Of a stretch of 58,395 bases of DNA, positions 35,498-44,716 are shown one piece after another. The notes below the pieces were generated by a model. The model made no database searches. It had not been told where the DNA came from and worked only from the letters and a program-made list of their open reading frames with translations. Made by a program: the position numbers and the translations under genes. This DNA is from Alphaproteobacteria bacterium. GTDB lineage: Bacteria; Pseudomonadota; Alphaproteobacteria; UBA9655. The stretch's first letter is position 1. Each line of letters opens with the position of its first letter. The stretch covers positions 1 to 58,395 of the forward strand of contig JAGONT010000013.1 of the NCBI GenBank assembly GCA_017992885.1, in the 5' to 3' direction.

Positions 35498-37879
35498 TTA
35501 TTCGTGTGGGGGGCTTGCTAATGCCTTTGTAGCATCGGAGTCATACTGTTGTGGAGCTTGAGGAATAAAGCACGTGACCTTTGTTCCTTTATTAAGGTCT
35601 GAGAACAATTTAATATATCCACCATGAAGTTCAATGAGGTTTTTGACGAGAGAAAGCCCGAGTCCTGCACCCATATGTATTATATTCTTGCCTCGTTCAA
35701 ATTTTTCAAAAAGACGGGTTTGGTCTTCAGGGACAATCCCTACGCCTGTATCAATGACAGAAATTTCAAGCATACCTTCCTTAATCTCAGCGGTAAGGGT
35801 TATTTTTCCTTCTGCAGGGGTAAATTTTATGGCATTATTTAATAGATTAAACAAAGCTTGCTTCAATCGCCTTGAGTCTAAAAACCAGTCTCCGATATCT
35901 TTATCACATTTAAGAACAATGTACTGCCTGTTGGCTTCAGCACGTTTGGTTATAAGAGCGGCAACTTCTCTTAAGAGGGTAGAGATGTTAATATTTTGAG
36001 GAATAAGGGTTAAGTATCCGGCTTCTATGGAGGCTAAATCCAAAATATCATTTACAAGATGCAAAAGCTTGTTTGAAGATTCTAAAACCCCGTTGATATA
36101 ATCAATTTGTCTCTCATTAAGATTTCCAAAATATTGATGTGACAGAATTTCTGTAAAGCCAATGATTGTATTAAGAGGGGCTCTTAGTTCATAAGAAACA
36201 TTTGCAATAAATTCTGACTTAAGTCGATCAGCTGTTTCGAGGGCTTCATTCCTTTCTTGTAGAGCCTGTTGAACGCGACACGTGTCTGTTGCATCAGTAT
36301 AGCTTAAGAGATGGTCTCCGCTAGGCAGGGGAAGATATCTAAAGTTAACAATCATACCATCTTTTCGCTTAAGTTGCCCTGTTTTGGGAACCCGATCTGT
36401 AACATTTTCGATAAGTTGAGCTTTATAAGGTTCCCAGTTTTCTTCATAATCAAAGAGATCCTTAAGTTTTTCTATGATAGTTGTCAGATGTTGTCCCGGT
36501 TTAATATCCTCTCCTTCGAAACTCCATAAACGGATGAAGCTTGGGTTAAAAATTCTAAGGCGATTGTCACTGCCAATGACGACAACGCCTTCGAAAAGAT
36601 TATCGAGTGTCGCTTGGTAAGCATCCAAAAGTGTTTTATTTTTTCGTTCGAGTGCTAAATAGTCTGTCACATCTTCAAACATAAATAAAAGTCCACCCAT
36701 GGGGTGAGGAGCACTAAAAATACGTAACGTTCTTTCGTCGGGGAGATGCATCAAAACTTCTTGTGGGTCCACTTGTTCTTTAAGTTGCTGAAGACGGCGC
36801 TTTTTATAGGCGGGAAAGTCTGCATATTCAGGAAGCTGGCGTCGACTTCTTAGTTCTTCAAGAACTTCATCAAGCCGTGGTCGAGCCTTGAGAAAGTCCT
36901 CATCAAAACTATGTAAATTTACATAAGCTTGATTATAATAATGAAGCATTCCTTCAGCGTCATAAATGGAAATGGCCGTCGATAGATGGTCGAGAACCTC
37001 ATCATGGGCGTGAATAAGACGTTTAATTTCCGTCCGAATATCATTTAATTCTGTAATATCGTAGGCAATTCCCAACGTTCCTTGGTCATTAGCATTAGGA
37101 ATTTCACAAATGCGAAAATAACGCCGATCTCCATCGGCGATTGCGACACTTTCAAAGTTTTGGTTTTCTCCTGTATTTAGAGCTTTGCGTGCTAAAATTC
37201 GAGCGAAACGCGATTGGATGAGCTCAATCCCATCTTCATAAACTTTTTTACAAGAAGCTTGGACAGCAATTGAATAGGCAGAATTACAATAATTTATTTT
37301 CTGATGTTCATCTCTGTGCCAAATGAGTATAGGGAGGGCGTCTAAAGTTGTTTGTAAATTGGCAAGGAGAGTTTCATTTTTTTGTATAGTTTCTGCATGC
37401 AGACGTTCTCTATGAATTGTATCCGTGATATTCTTAATCCATAAAATGGATTTTCCAGCCAGAGATTCTCCTTCGAAAGCATAAATAGCGTCACTTTCTT
37501 TCCCATGGACGTGAATTTGAAAGGATAAATTTTCGCGAATCAACCTATCTATAGCTAGCTCTATTTTTGCAAGAGAATCAGGATGAAGAAAATTTTTAAG
37601 ATAATAGAGGGAGTCTACAGGAAAAGAAGGAGCGCGATCAATAATTTCGCGTTCTTCACATAAAGCCCATGATTCTCCCCTCGTGAGCAGAAGTTTCTTA
37701 AATGTTTGGGCTGTTTCTCGAGCTTTTAACCATAAAATACAAAAAAATCCAGCAAAGGCAAGGAAGAAAGATGCCCAAGAAAAAATCAAAAATAGCCCGC
37801 CCCCCCAACAAAGGGCGAGGATAGACCCTATAGATATAAATAGAGCTAGGTTCTTTATTAAATTTTTGTATGGCTCCAT
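35498..37879 (-). CDS. divL: DivL-type PAS-domain kinase with Tyr in place of the phospho-acceptor His
   Basis: 793 residues: two N-terminal membrane helices (about 10-50), three to four PAS-like domains (about 90-540), a DHp domain and a complete GHKL ATPase. The DHp motif reads EFIANVSYELRAPLN, where Tyr563 (codon 36191-36193) replaces the usual His. ATPase boxes are intact: NLLNNAIKFTP, DTGVGI, FEKF and GAGLGLSLV. This is the hallmark of DivL, which in Caulobacter works as a pseudokinase controlling CckA and so CtrA in the cell cycle. Size and architecture also match. Function by homology: a scaffold sensing DivK and tuning CckA. CckA and CtrA are not in the window. Confidence 0.85.
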   Translation of the reverse strand: MEPYKNLIKNLALFISIGSILALCWGGGLFLIFSWASFFLAFAGFFCILWLKARETAQTFKKLLLTRGESWALCEEREIIDRAPSFPVDSLYYLKNFLHPDSLAKIELAIDRLIRENLSFQIHVHGKESDAIYAFEGESLAGKSILWIKNITDTIHRERLHAETIQKNETLLANLQTTLDALPILIWHRDEHQKINYCNSAYSIAVQASCKKVYEDGIELIQSRFARILARKALNTGENQNFESVAIADGDRRYFRICEIPNANDQGTLGIAYDITELNDIRTEIKRLIHAHDEVLDHLSTAISIYDAEGMLHYYNQAYVNLHSFDEDFLKARPRLDEVLEELRSRRQLPEYADFPAYKKRRLQQLKEQVDPQEVLMHLPDERTLRIFSAPHPMGGLLFMFEDVTDYLALERKNKTLLDAYQATLDNLFEGVVVIGSDNRLRIFNPSFIRLWSFEGEDIKPGQHLTTIIEKLKDLFDYEENWEPYKAQLIENVTDRVPKTGQLKRKDGMIVNFRYLPLPSGDHLLSYTDATDTCRVQQALQERNEALETADRLKSEFIANVSYELRAPLNTIIGFTEILSHQYFGNLNERQIDYINGVLESSNKLLHLVNDILDLASIEAGYLTLIPQNINISTLLREVAALITKRAEANRQYIVLKCDKDIGDWFLDSRRLKQALFNLLNNAIKFTPAEGKITLTAEIKEGMLEISVIDTGVGIVPEDQTRLFEKFERGKNIIHMGAGLGLSLVKNLIELHGGYIKLFSDLNKGTKVTCFIPQAPQQYDSDATKALASPPHE

Positions 37880-38009
37880 GATGCTTATTTAGTCATAAAT
37901 GATTCATTTTCACAAGAGTAAGTCTCAGAAATTCCTGGAAAAGAATAAGGAGGACAAAAGATGAAGTGGCGAACGAAAAAAGCTAAATTTTTTCATATAT
38001 TATGAGTTC

Positions 38010-38504
38010 CTAGGTATGCTTTAAAACATAAGTCCATAAATCTTTGAGAACACGAGAATAAAGATCGCGTTTAAAAGGAATAATTAACTCTAGCAATTCA
38101 TCTCTTTCAACCCATTTCCATGAACGAAATTCAGGATGATACGTGTGAATGTTAATTTCTTTATCTTCACCTCGAAACCGTAAAGCATACCAAATTTGTC
38201 TTTGTCCTTTAAATTTGCCATTCCATAAACGGCCTGCGAGTTCTGTAGGTAAATCATATTGATACCAAGTTTTTGATTTTATTATAATTTCGACATGACG
38301 CGTTCCAATTTCTTCTTGAAGTTCTCGAAGCATGGCTTGATCTGCATCTTCATGCGGGCTAATACCTCCTTGGGGCATCTGCCAAGCTGGATCTTTATTG
38401 TCTAAGCGTTGACCTACTAGTATTTTATTTTCTTTGTTAAGAATCATCATCCCTACGGCAGGTCGGTATAGGGGATCTCCAAATTCTTCATCAATAAAAC
38501 GCAT
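38010..38504 (-). CDS. rppH: RNA pyrophosphohydrolase (Nudix)
   Basis: Removes pyrophosphate from mRNA 5' ends to trigger decay. The 164 residues include RPAVGMMILN, a full Nudix box (GGISPHEDADQAMLRELQEE ending IGT) and the RppH-specific YDLP and GQRQIWYALRF segments. It sits upstream of divL on the same strand but 130 nt away. Confidence 0.95.
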   Translation of the reverse strand: MRFIDEEFGDPLYRPAVGMMILNKENKILVGQRLDNKDPAWQMPQGGISPHEDADQAMLRELQEEIGTRHVEIIIKSKTWYQYDLPTELAGRLWNGKFKGQRQIWYALRFRGEDKEINIHTYHPEFRSWKWVERDELLELIIPFKRDLYSRVLKDLWTYVLKHT

Positions 38505-38746
38505 ATAAGCTCACTTTGCTGTTTTTCAAAACGAAGTTTATATCCTTTTTAAAATTTTATTAAAGATAATTTAAAATTTTTCTCGAGCAAAGGTGTTATT
38601 TTATTTCTGGTGAACTGAGAAATTTTCATAAATTATTTTAATAAAATAGTGGATAGATGACTTATAATAAATCTAAGTAATCTGTGATTTGGATAAGAAA
38701 TAGATCTTTATTTTTACAAACAAAATACTGCGTTATTTCTCCTCTA
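38505..38746. other. Intergenic, AT-rich
   Basis: About 240 nt ahead of the palindromic element, AT-rich, with the presumed rppH promoter on the minus strand. Together with the repeat and IS remnant that follow, over 1 kb lies without an intact gene. No other structure is seen. Confidence 0.4.
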
Positions 38747-38832
38747 CTGTCATCCTGAACCCCGGGGAGAAGGGATTCAGGATCTTTTGACATCACGGAG
38801 CTTGGCCCGTTCAGGGCTTCTCAGGATGACAG
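38747..38832. repeat. Palindromic MITE/REP-like element with 12-bp perfect terminal inverted repeats
   Basis: CTGTCATCCTGA at 38747-38758 is the exact inverted complement of TCAGGATGACAG at 38821-38832; an inner ATTCAGGATCT repeats part of the motif. The interior is GC-richer than its surroundings. TGTCATCCTGA-ended short elements are a familiar class of dispersed palindromes in bacterial genomes. It lies 37 bp from an IS remnant, with no reading frame of its own. Only one copy is in this window. Confidence 0.75.
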
Positions 38833-38869
38833 CGTTTAGGGATGTGAGGCTCTTACACATGTATCTTCC

Positions 38870-39425
38870 TTAACCTCAATTTTGGATAAGGGAAAGAATA
38901 TGGTAGGCTAAGACCCTCTTAAATCGCTTAAGAAGTAAGAGGGGAGCTTAGCCAATGAGATATCAATATCACAGCTTTATTTTTTCCATCGGTGAATTTT
39001 GCAAAGTTTATAAAGAATGGGAAAAACATCGATTAATCGATACAGGAAGAAAGCATTACATTTCTTGTGAGATGAGCTTGAACTGTTAACCATCATGGTT
39101 ATGTTTCACCTAAGTCCTCGTAAAGTTTCATATCTCAAAAGCTTTTTAACCACTTTTTCAAAGAGGCTTAAAGTTAATCACAGGAATAAAGCGAAATATG
39201 AAAAACTATCTCATATCTTTGATTAAAAAGCTTTTTTTTAGAAAACGCTTTTTCATTGAAACAATCTTTAATATCCTTAAGTTTCATATGAATTTGCCTC
39301 ATACTCGTCATAGATCGCCCATAAATTGCTGTGTTAATATTCTCTCTTGCCTCGTTGCCTATCAACTCAGGCAAAACAAACCTTCCTTTAAATCTTTTCC
39401 CTTGCTTATTCAAAATTGAGGTTAA
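38870..39425 (+). mobile_element. Degenerate IS982-family insertion sequence remnant
   Basis: Bounded by 21-bp inverted repeats with one mismatch: 38870-38890 (TTAACCTCAATTTTGGATAAG) and 39405-39425. Between them is a broken transposase on the plus strand. At 556 bp it is roughly half the length of a normal IS982 element, so an internal part has been lost. I see no convincing target-site duplication. Confidence 0.82.
38955..39419 (+). pseudogene. IS982-family transposase, frameshifted and internally deleted
   Basis: ATG 38955 begins an N-terminal segment (FIFSIGEFCKVYKEWEKH) that stops within about 45 codons. Out of frame follow TIMVMFHLS and a short KxxSYLKSF piece. The C-terminal part is in frame from about 39198 to 39419: KKLFFRKRFFIETIFNILK, then HTRHRSPINCCVNILSCL. 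That last block matches the IS982 C-terminus (the R-x-x-I-E-T and HSRHRS-N signature). The DDE catalytic centre is largely missing. Confidence 0.82.
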
Positions 39426-39469
39426 TAATAATATTATACTTTGTATTATTAAACGACTTTAATATGCAT

Positions 39470-39507
39470 AAAAAAATAGGACCTCTTTGAAAAGTGAGGT
39501 CCTATTT
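39470..39507 (-). terminator. Rho-independent terminator of the fasciclin-domain gene
   Basis: Perfect 12-bp stem, 39474-39485 with 39496-39507 (AAATAGGACCTC and complement), followed on the minus strand by a T-run. It lies just after the fasciclin gene stop codon. Confidence 0.88.
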
Positions 39508-39532
39508 CTATGGAGAATTCTAAGTTGTTAAT

Positions 39533-40120
39533 TTATTTCTTTTCAGATGGCGCAGCTTCTGTATGGGCATTTTCCGAAGGCGTTTTTTCCGCAGAAATTT
39601 TTTCCGAAGGGACAGTGAGAACATGCTGAATAGCATGAATAACGCCATTGGATCCTTCGATGTCAGCTTTAGTAATTTTAGAGCCATTAATTTTGATACC
39701 TTCGTCACTGACTTTAATTGTAAATGTTTTTCCGTTGGCAGCTTTGTCTGCCTTCATTTCTTTTAATTTTTCAGCAGTTAATTTTGCAGGAACGATGTGG
39801 TATTGAAGAAAGTCTTCTAGCTTTTTTTTGCCTTCGTCCGTTTTCATCCATCCTGCTATCAGGCCGGGGTGTTTTTTGTCAAAAGCTATAAATGCTTCGT
39901 TCGTAGGGGCAAATATGGTGAAAGGACCCATCTCATGTAGCTTTTTGTCTAAACCTGTAATCTTTAAAACTTCTATAAATTTGGTAAAATCACCATTCTT
40001 TTCTGCAATAATAACAATATCATCAGTTTCAACAGCTAATACTTGCTTTGAAAGTAAGTTTATATTAATTAGTAATACACTTGTTACTATAATAAGTGTT
40101 TTTAAAAAATTTATTTTCAT
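39533..40120 (-). CDS. Secreted fasciclin (FAS1) domain protein
   Basis: 195 residues with a Sec signal peptide (LSKQVLAVE region) and a single FAS1 domain. Typical segments are FTIFAPTNEAFIAF, LQYHIVPAKLT, and NGVIHAIQHVLTVP at the end. A short Ser/Glu/Lys-rich tail with repeated SEKxxxE units follows. FAS1 proteins mediate cell adhesion, including in host-associated bacteria; an adhesive role here is inferred. AAGGAG precedes the ATG, and a strong terminator follows. Confidence 0.93.
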   Translation of the reverse strand: MKINFLKTLIIVTSVLLININLLSKQVLAVETDDIVIIAEKNGDFTKFIEVLKITGLDKKLHEMGPFTIFAPTNEAFIAFDKKHPGLIAGWMKTDEGKKKLEDFLQYHIVPAKLTAEKLKEMKADKAANGKTFTIKVSDEGIKINGSKITKADIEGSNGVIHAIQHVLTVPSEKISAEKTPSENAHTEAAPSEKK

Positions 40121-40402
40121 GATTTTTCTCCTTGATTTGATTGTAATGTTCTTTACTCGTCGATTGTTAATTATCAGGAGAAAAAATTTATTTTTTGTTA
40201 ATTTTGTGAATAAATTTATATACTTTAAAGTTAAAGAATTTGTGGAGTGCCCGCAATTCCATCCAAAAATTGTCTTAGAGAACCTTCACAGGCTGTCTTG
40301 TTCGACCGGGAAAATATAAGTGATCGATTATTTTGTAAACTCTATATTCAAAACAACGTTAAGAAGAAATATGGCGCAGTTTTTGGACTCACCCAAGTAT
40401 AA

Positions 40403-41575
40403 TTATTTATCTAGAGCAATCTCAATCTGTTCTCTCAAAACATGAATCATCAAAGTTTGCAACTCTTCCTCAAGATAAGGGTGCATGGGAAGACTTAAGA
40501 CGTGATGAGCTGAAGATTCACAAGTAGGTAAGGCTCCCCCTGTTGCTGTGGGATAATGTTTATAAGCAGTTTGCAAATGCAAAGGTTTAACATAATAAAC
40601 AATCGTTGGAATACCTTTGTCTTTTAAGTCATTAATGAGCTTTCCGCGATTTATTTTCTTAGGTAAACAAATTGTATATTGAGCCCAAACGGAACTAGTT
40701 TCATTCATCACAACGGGGGTTTGAACAAGATCACTTAGCCCATTTGTATAACGATCTGCTATGCTTTGCCGTGCTTTAATCTCGTCATCAAATATTTTTA
40801 ATTTTTCAATAAGAATAGCGGCTTGTATCGTATCTAAGCGCCCATTCATTCCTATGCGCACATTGTCGTACTTATCTGACCCTTGTCCATGAACACGCAA
40901 ACTCTTTATTTTTGCGGCAAGTTCGTCATCGTTTGTAAAAATGGCTCCCCCATCTCCGTAGCAGCCTAAAGGCTTTGCAGGAAAAAAGCTTGTAGTGGCC
41001 ATATCTCCAATATTTCCCACGCGCCGTTTCTTATAATACGCTCCAAAAGATTGGGCCCCATCAGCCATAACCCATAAGCCATGCTTCTTTGCTAACACGT
41101 CAATGACATCATAGTCGGCTGGTTGTCCAAATAGATCAACAGGAATTATACCGCATGGGTTTAACCCTTGTTTTTTGGCAAAGAGGATTCCTTGCTCTAA
41201 ACTTTCTGCATCCATATTAAAGGTATCTGGGTAAGAGTCGATAAAAATAGGTGTTGCTCCCACCCAAGCTACAACTTCTGCTGTGGCGGCGAATGTAAAG
41301 CTAGGTACAAATATCGCATCTCCAGGTTTAACGTGTTTTGCCATTAATCCTAACGCAAGAGCGTCTGTTCCATTTGCACAAGAAATGGAGTGCGTAGCAC
41401 CACAAAATTCCGAAAGATTTGATTCAAATTCTTTTACCTCTGGTCCCATAATGTAAAGACCATGATCAAGCACTTTTTGAATGGCTTGATCAAGTTTGTG
41501 TCGGATCTTAGATTGCTGGGCTTTTAAATCAATAAAATCTATAGATTGAGAAAGTTCTTTAAGCCTTAACAACAT
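40403..41575 (-). CDS. wbpE: WbpE-like DegT/DnrJ/EryC1/StrS aminotransferase (UDP-3-keto-uronate)
   Basis: PLP-dependent sugar aminotransferase, 390 residues, expected to aminate the 3-keto group of UDP-2-acetamido-2-deoxy-glucuronate. The PLP lysine lies in SFFPAKPLGCYGDGGA, preceded by ADGAQSFGA; HGLYIMGPEVKEFE at the N-terminus and RVHGQGSDKYDNVRIGMNGRLDT are conserved in WbpE. It overlaps the upstream wbpA-like gene by 17 nt. It is the last gene of a three-gene operon whose members together fit UDP-diacetamido-uronic acid synthesis. The start may be internal to the overlap. Confidence 0.9.
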   Translation of the reverse strand: MLLRLKELSQSIDFIDLKAQQSKIRHKLDQAIQKVLDHGLYIMGPEVKEFESNLSEFCGATHSISCANGTDALALGLMAKHVKPGDAIFVPSFTFAATAEVVAWVGATPIFIDSYPDTFNMDAESLEQGILFAKKQGLNPCGIIPVDLFGQPADYDVIDVLAKKHGLWVMADGAQSFGAYYKKRRVGNIGDMATTSFFPAKPLGCYGDGGAIFTNDDELAAKIKSLRVHGQGSDKYDNVRIGMNGRLDTIQAAILIEKLKIFDDEIKARQSIADRYTNGLSDLVQTPVVMNETSSVWAQYTICLPKKINRGKLINDLKDKGIPTIVYYVKPLHLQTAYKHYPTATGGALPTCESSAHHVLSLPMHPYLEEELQTLMIHVLREQIEIALDK

Positions 41576-42923
41576 GAGAAAGTGCTCCTAATTCATTTTT
41601 TATTGCATTACGTGTGTCGACAACAAGCTTACTATTCTCGACAATTAAATCATAATTAATATCATCATGATCTGTGCAAACAATGACCGCGTCATATTTT
41701 TGCAGTTGCTCTTTGGTGAGAGGCACTGATTTTAATCCCGATAAGCTTTTATGTTCTGATATCTCAGGAATCTCTGAGACATGAAAATCATAATAATCAA
41801 CAATTGCTTGACGATTCTTTAAATTCTCAAAAATGACAAGAGAAGGGCTTTCCCTTACATCATCAATGTTCTTTTTATAAGAAATTCCTACAATGAGAAT
41901 ATGCGTATCTCGTAGTCCCCTTGCAAATCTTAAGTCTAACTCTTCACGTAATCTTTCAATCACATAACAAGACATACTACCATTAATTTGTCCAGACAAT
42001 TCAATATATTGAGTCGCCAACCCATATTCGCGAGCTTTCCATGTGAGATAAAAAGGATCTATAGGAATACAATGTCCACCTAACCCAGGTCCAGGATAAA
42101 AAGGCATATAGCCAAAAGGCTTTGTTTTTGCAGCTTCAATGACTTCCCAGATATTAATCCCCATGCGATGGTAAATAGTTTTTAGCTCATTAACTAAACC
42201 TATATTAACAAAACGAAAAATGTTCTCAGTTAGTTTAACGGCTTCAGCAGTTACAGAACAGCTAACTTCAGCAACTTTTGGAACGACTTGAGTATACAAT
42301 GTAATCGCCAAACGACGGGAAAATACATCATCGGCACCAACGACTTTTGGGATACTTGATGTTTCAAAAAGACCGTTGCCGGGATCTTCTCGCTCAGGGG
42401 AATAAGCTAGAAAAAAATCTTGACCTGCAATGAGGCCGGTTTTTTCAAAAATAGGTTTCAATAACTCTTTCGTTGTACCTGGATAGGTTGTTGACTCAAG
42501 AACAATCAGTTGTCCAGGACGGAGTTGAGTAGAAATGGCTTCTGCTGCTGCGACGACATACCGCATATCAGGTTCGCGATTTTTTGTAAGCGGAGTGGGA
42601 ACACAAATTAAAACCACGTCCATTTGAGCAATATCTAAGATATTATTGGTGGGTGTAAATAGTCCACTTTCATTTAGTTCTTGAACATTTTGGTTTGAAA
42701 GGCTTTTAATGTAGGACTTACCCTTTTTGAGAGTTTCGATTTTTCGAACATCGGTATCTAGCCCGATGACTTGATAACCTTTTTCATTTAACGCTCTGAC
42801 TAAAGGCAATCCGACATATCCAAGCCCGACAACTCCAAGAGTAGATTTTCTATTAAGAATGTCATATTCTAAATTTTCTATGTTTATACCTGTATTGAGA
42901 TCTAAATTTGTTTTATGCTGCAT
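41559..42923 (-). CDS. wbpA: UDP-N-acetylglucosamine 6-dehydrogenase (WbpA/WbpO type)
   Basis: Two-step NAD-dependent oxidation of UDP-GlcNAc to the 6-uronic acid. 454 residues: the Rossmann motif GVVGLGYVGLPLV, FLAYSPEREDPGN (typical for the GlcNAc-type enzyme), STTYPGTT, and the catalytic Cys in GPGLGGHCIPIDP. It overlaps the fusion gene upstream by 11 nt and wbpE downstream by 17 nt. Choice of UDP-GlcNAc over UDP-Glc is inferred from its operon partners. Confidence 0.92.
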   Translation of the reverse strand: MQHKTNLDLNTGINIENLEYDILNRKSTLGVVGLGYVGLPLVRALNEKGYQVIGLDTDVRKIETLKKGKSYIKSLSNQNVQELNESGLFTPTNNILDIAQMDVVLICVPTPLTKNREPDMRYVVAAAEAISTQLRPGQLIVLESTTYPGTTKELLKPIFEKTGLIAGQDFFLAYSPEREDPGNGLFETSSIPKVVGADDVFSRRLAITLYTQVVPKVAEVSCSVTAEAVKLTENIFRFVNIGLVNELKTIYHRMGINIWEVIEAAKTKPFGYMPFYPGPGLGGHCIPIDPFYLTWKAREYGLATQYIELSGQINGSMSCYVIERLREELDLRFARGLRDTHILIVGISYKKNIDDVRESPSLVIFENLKNRQAIVDYYDFHVSEIPEISEHKSLSGLKSVPLTKEQLQKYDAVIVCTDHDDINYDLIVENSKLVVDTRNAIKNELGALSHVVKA

Positions 42924-44493
42924 GATTTTTTGACCTAATTTCTTTCATTTCTACTAATTGATTATCGATGACTTGATATTGACGACCTTCTCTAGGACAA
43001 ACAAAATGTTTGTCAAGACGTTCACCTGAATGGCTAACCCACCCAATTTGCCTTGCAGGTGTTCCCACAACTAAGGCATGAGGAACAACATCTTTTGTTA
43101 CAACAGCTCCTGCTCCTATAAAACTGAAGGCTCCTAATTTAACGCCACAAACAATTGTCGCATTAGCACCGATAGTCACACTTTTTTCAACGTAAGTTTT
43201 AAGATATTCATTTTTTCTTTCAATTTCAGCGCGTGGCGTATTGACATTTGTAAATACGCAAGAAGGACCGCAAAAAACCCCGTCCTCAAGTGTTACACCT
43301 TTATAAAGGCTAACATTGTTTTGAATTTTGCAGTTGTGACCAACTTTTACGTCTGGGCCGATCATAACATTCTGACCAATAATGGTATTCTGTCCTATTT
43401 CGACACCTTTAAGAATATGACTAAAATGCCAAATTTTTGCTCCTGCGCCAATTTTAGCCCCTTCGTCAATATAAGCGGATTCGTGCTTAAAATAGGGTTC
43501 TGTATTTTTCTCAGTTTTCAAGAGGTGATGCTGATCCATTGATTCTTGTGCCATGCTAAGAACTTCAAGAACTCTTATAGCCTCAGCAGCATTTGTTATG
43601 GGAGATGTCCCCTTTTTAATACATTCAAGGAAATGCTCACACTCTTTTTTCAAAGGTTCATCTGGATTAAGAGCTATAGGGGTAGCTTCAACTTTTTTAA
43701 TGATTGAAAAACCCTCTTGCTGTGTGATTTCATGAGGATAAATCTGCAATTTTTGTGACCACTCTTGCGTGTCATCAAAAACAGCCATACCTTTATCACC
43801 AACAACAATCAACTTTTGTTCTTTAAAAGGGTTTAGCCAAGACACAAAAAGATGGGCTTGAATACTTTTCTTAAACGTAATGTTAACGGTTGCAAAGTCA
43901 CTAATAGTGTCATTTATACAATACGCACCTGTTGCACTAATTCTTTCGATAGGAGATGAAACTAATCCTAGAATCATTGAAATGTCATGAGGTGCAAAAC
44001 TCCAGAGAACGTTTTCTTCTGCACGAATTTTCCCAACATTCAGCCGGTTGGAATAAATGTACTTTAGGGTTCCAAGAGTATTGTTTTGAATAAGGTCTTT
44101 AAGTTTTAAATAAGCAGGATGATACTGGAGAAGATGTCCTATCATTAAGATGCATTTTTTCTGCTCAGATAATTGTTGAAGTTTTTGCGCGTCATCTAGA
44201 CTTAACGCAAGAGGCTTTTCAACGAATACATGTTTTCCTGCTGTTAAAAATTGCGTAACATGAGCGGCATGTAAGGCTGCAGGTGAAGCTATTACGACAC
44301 CATCAATTTCTTTTGATTGCGCAATGTCTTCCATAGTCATAAGGGGAGGATTTCCGTAAAGAGCAGCTATTTTCTTTGCTTGCTCCTTATTTGCATCACA
44401 AAGGGCAGCTAAAGCTCCCAGTTCAGCAAACTTTCTTACAAGATTTTGCCCCCAATAGCCACATCCAATGACTGCAATTTTAGGATTTTTCAT
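42913..44493 (-). CDS. Fused WbpB-type oxidoreductase and WbpD-type N-acetyltransferase
   Basis: 526 residues with two enzymes in one chain. Residues 1 to about 330 are a Gfo/Idh/MocA dehydrogenase (VIGCGYWGQNLV, the EKPLALS motif with catalytic Lys, and a His/Asp region), as in WbpB, which oxidises C3 of the UDP-GlcNAc uronic acid. Residues from about 340 are a left-handed beta-helix acetyltransferase as in WbpD (KIWHFSHI, IGQNVMIGP, KIQNNVSLYKGV, GANATIVCG). It is the first gene of the operon, so this chain would catalyse steps two and four of the Wbp pathway, with wbpE the third. WbpB and WbpD are separate proteins in Pseudomonas. Confidence 0.92.
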   Translation of the reverse strand: MKNPKIAVIGCGYWGQNLVRKFAELGALAALCDANKEQAKKIAALYGNPPLMTMEDIAQSKEIDGVVIASPAALHAAHVTQFLTAGKHVFVEKPLALSLDDAQKLQQLSEQKKCILMIGHLLQYHPAYLKLKDLIQNNTLGTLKYIYSNRLNVGKIRAEENVLWSFAPHDISMILGLVSSPIERISATGAYCINDTISDFATVNITFKKSIQAHLFVSWLNPFKEQKLIVVGDKGMAVFDDTQEWSQKLQIYPHEITQQEGFSIIKKVEATPIALNPDEPLKKECEHFLECIKKGTSPITNAAEAIRVLEVLSMAQESMDQHHLLKTEKNTEPYFKHESAYIDEGAKIGAGAKIWHFSHILKGVEIGQNTIIGQNVMIGPDVKVGHNCKIQNNVSLYKGVTLEDGVFCGPSCVFTNVNTPRAEIERKNEYLKTYVEKSVTIGANATIVCGVKLGAFSFIGAGAVVTKDVVPHALVVGTPARQIGWVSHSGERLDKHFVCPREGRQYQVIDNQLVEMKEIRSKNHAA

Positions 44494-44716
44494 TTTAGAC
44501 TCTTACCAAGTTAAACTTCCTCCAAATCATATAATAAGTGAGAGAAATATTCAAGAATGAAAAAGGTTACCTGCAAGATTACCAAGAGAATCTTAGAGAC
44601 TACCTTTCAAATTTTTGTGTAAGCCATTGCTTCTTATTGATTATTGTTGAGCCACTCTCTTGGCTAGACTAGGCCTAGCTTCCTTATCATTCTCCAAGTG
44701 ACTTATTGACTAGGTA

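Noticed and set aside
39174..39413. Minus-strand open frame in the IS remnant
   Set aside because: It is the shadow of the plus-strand transposase C-terminus, which matches IS982.
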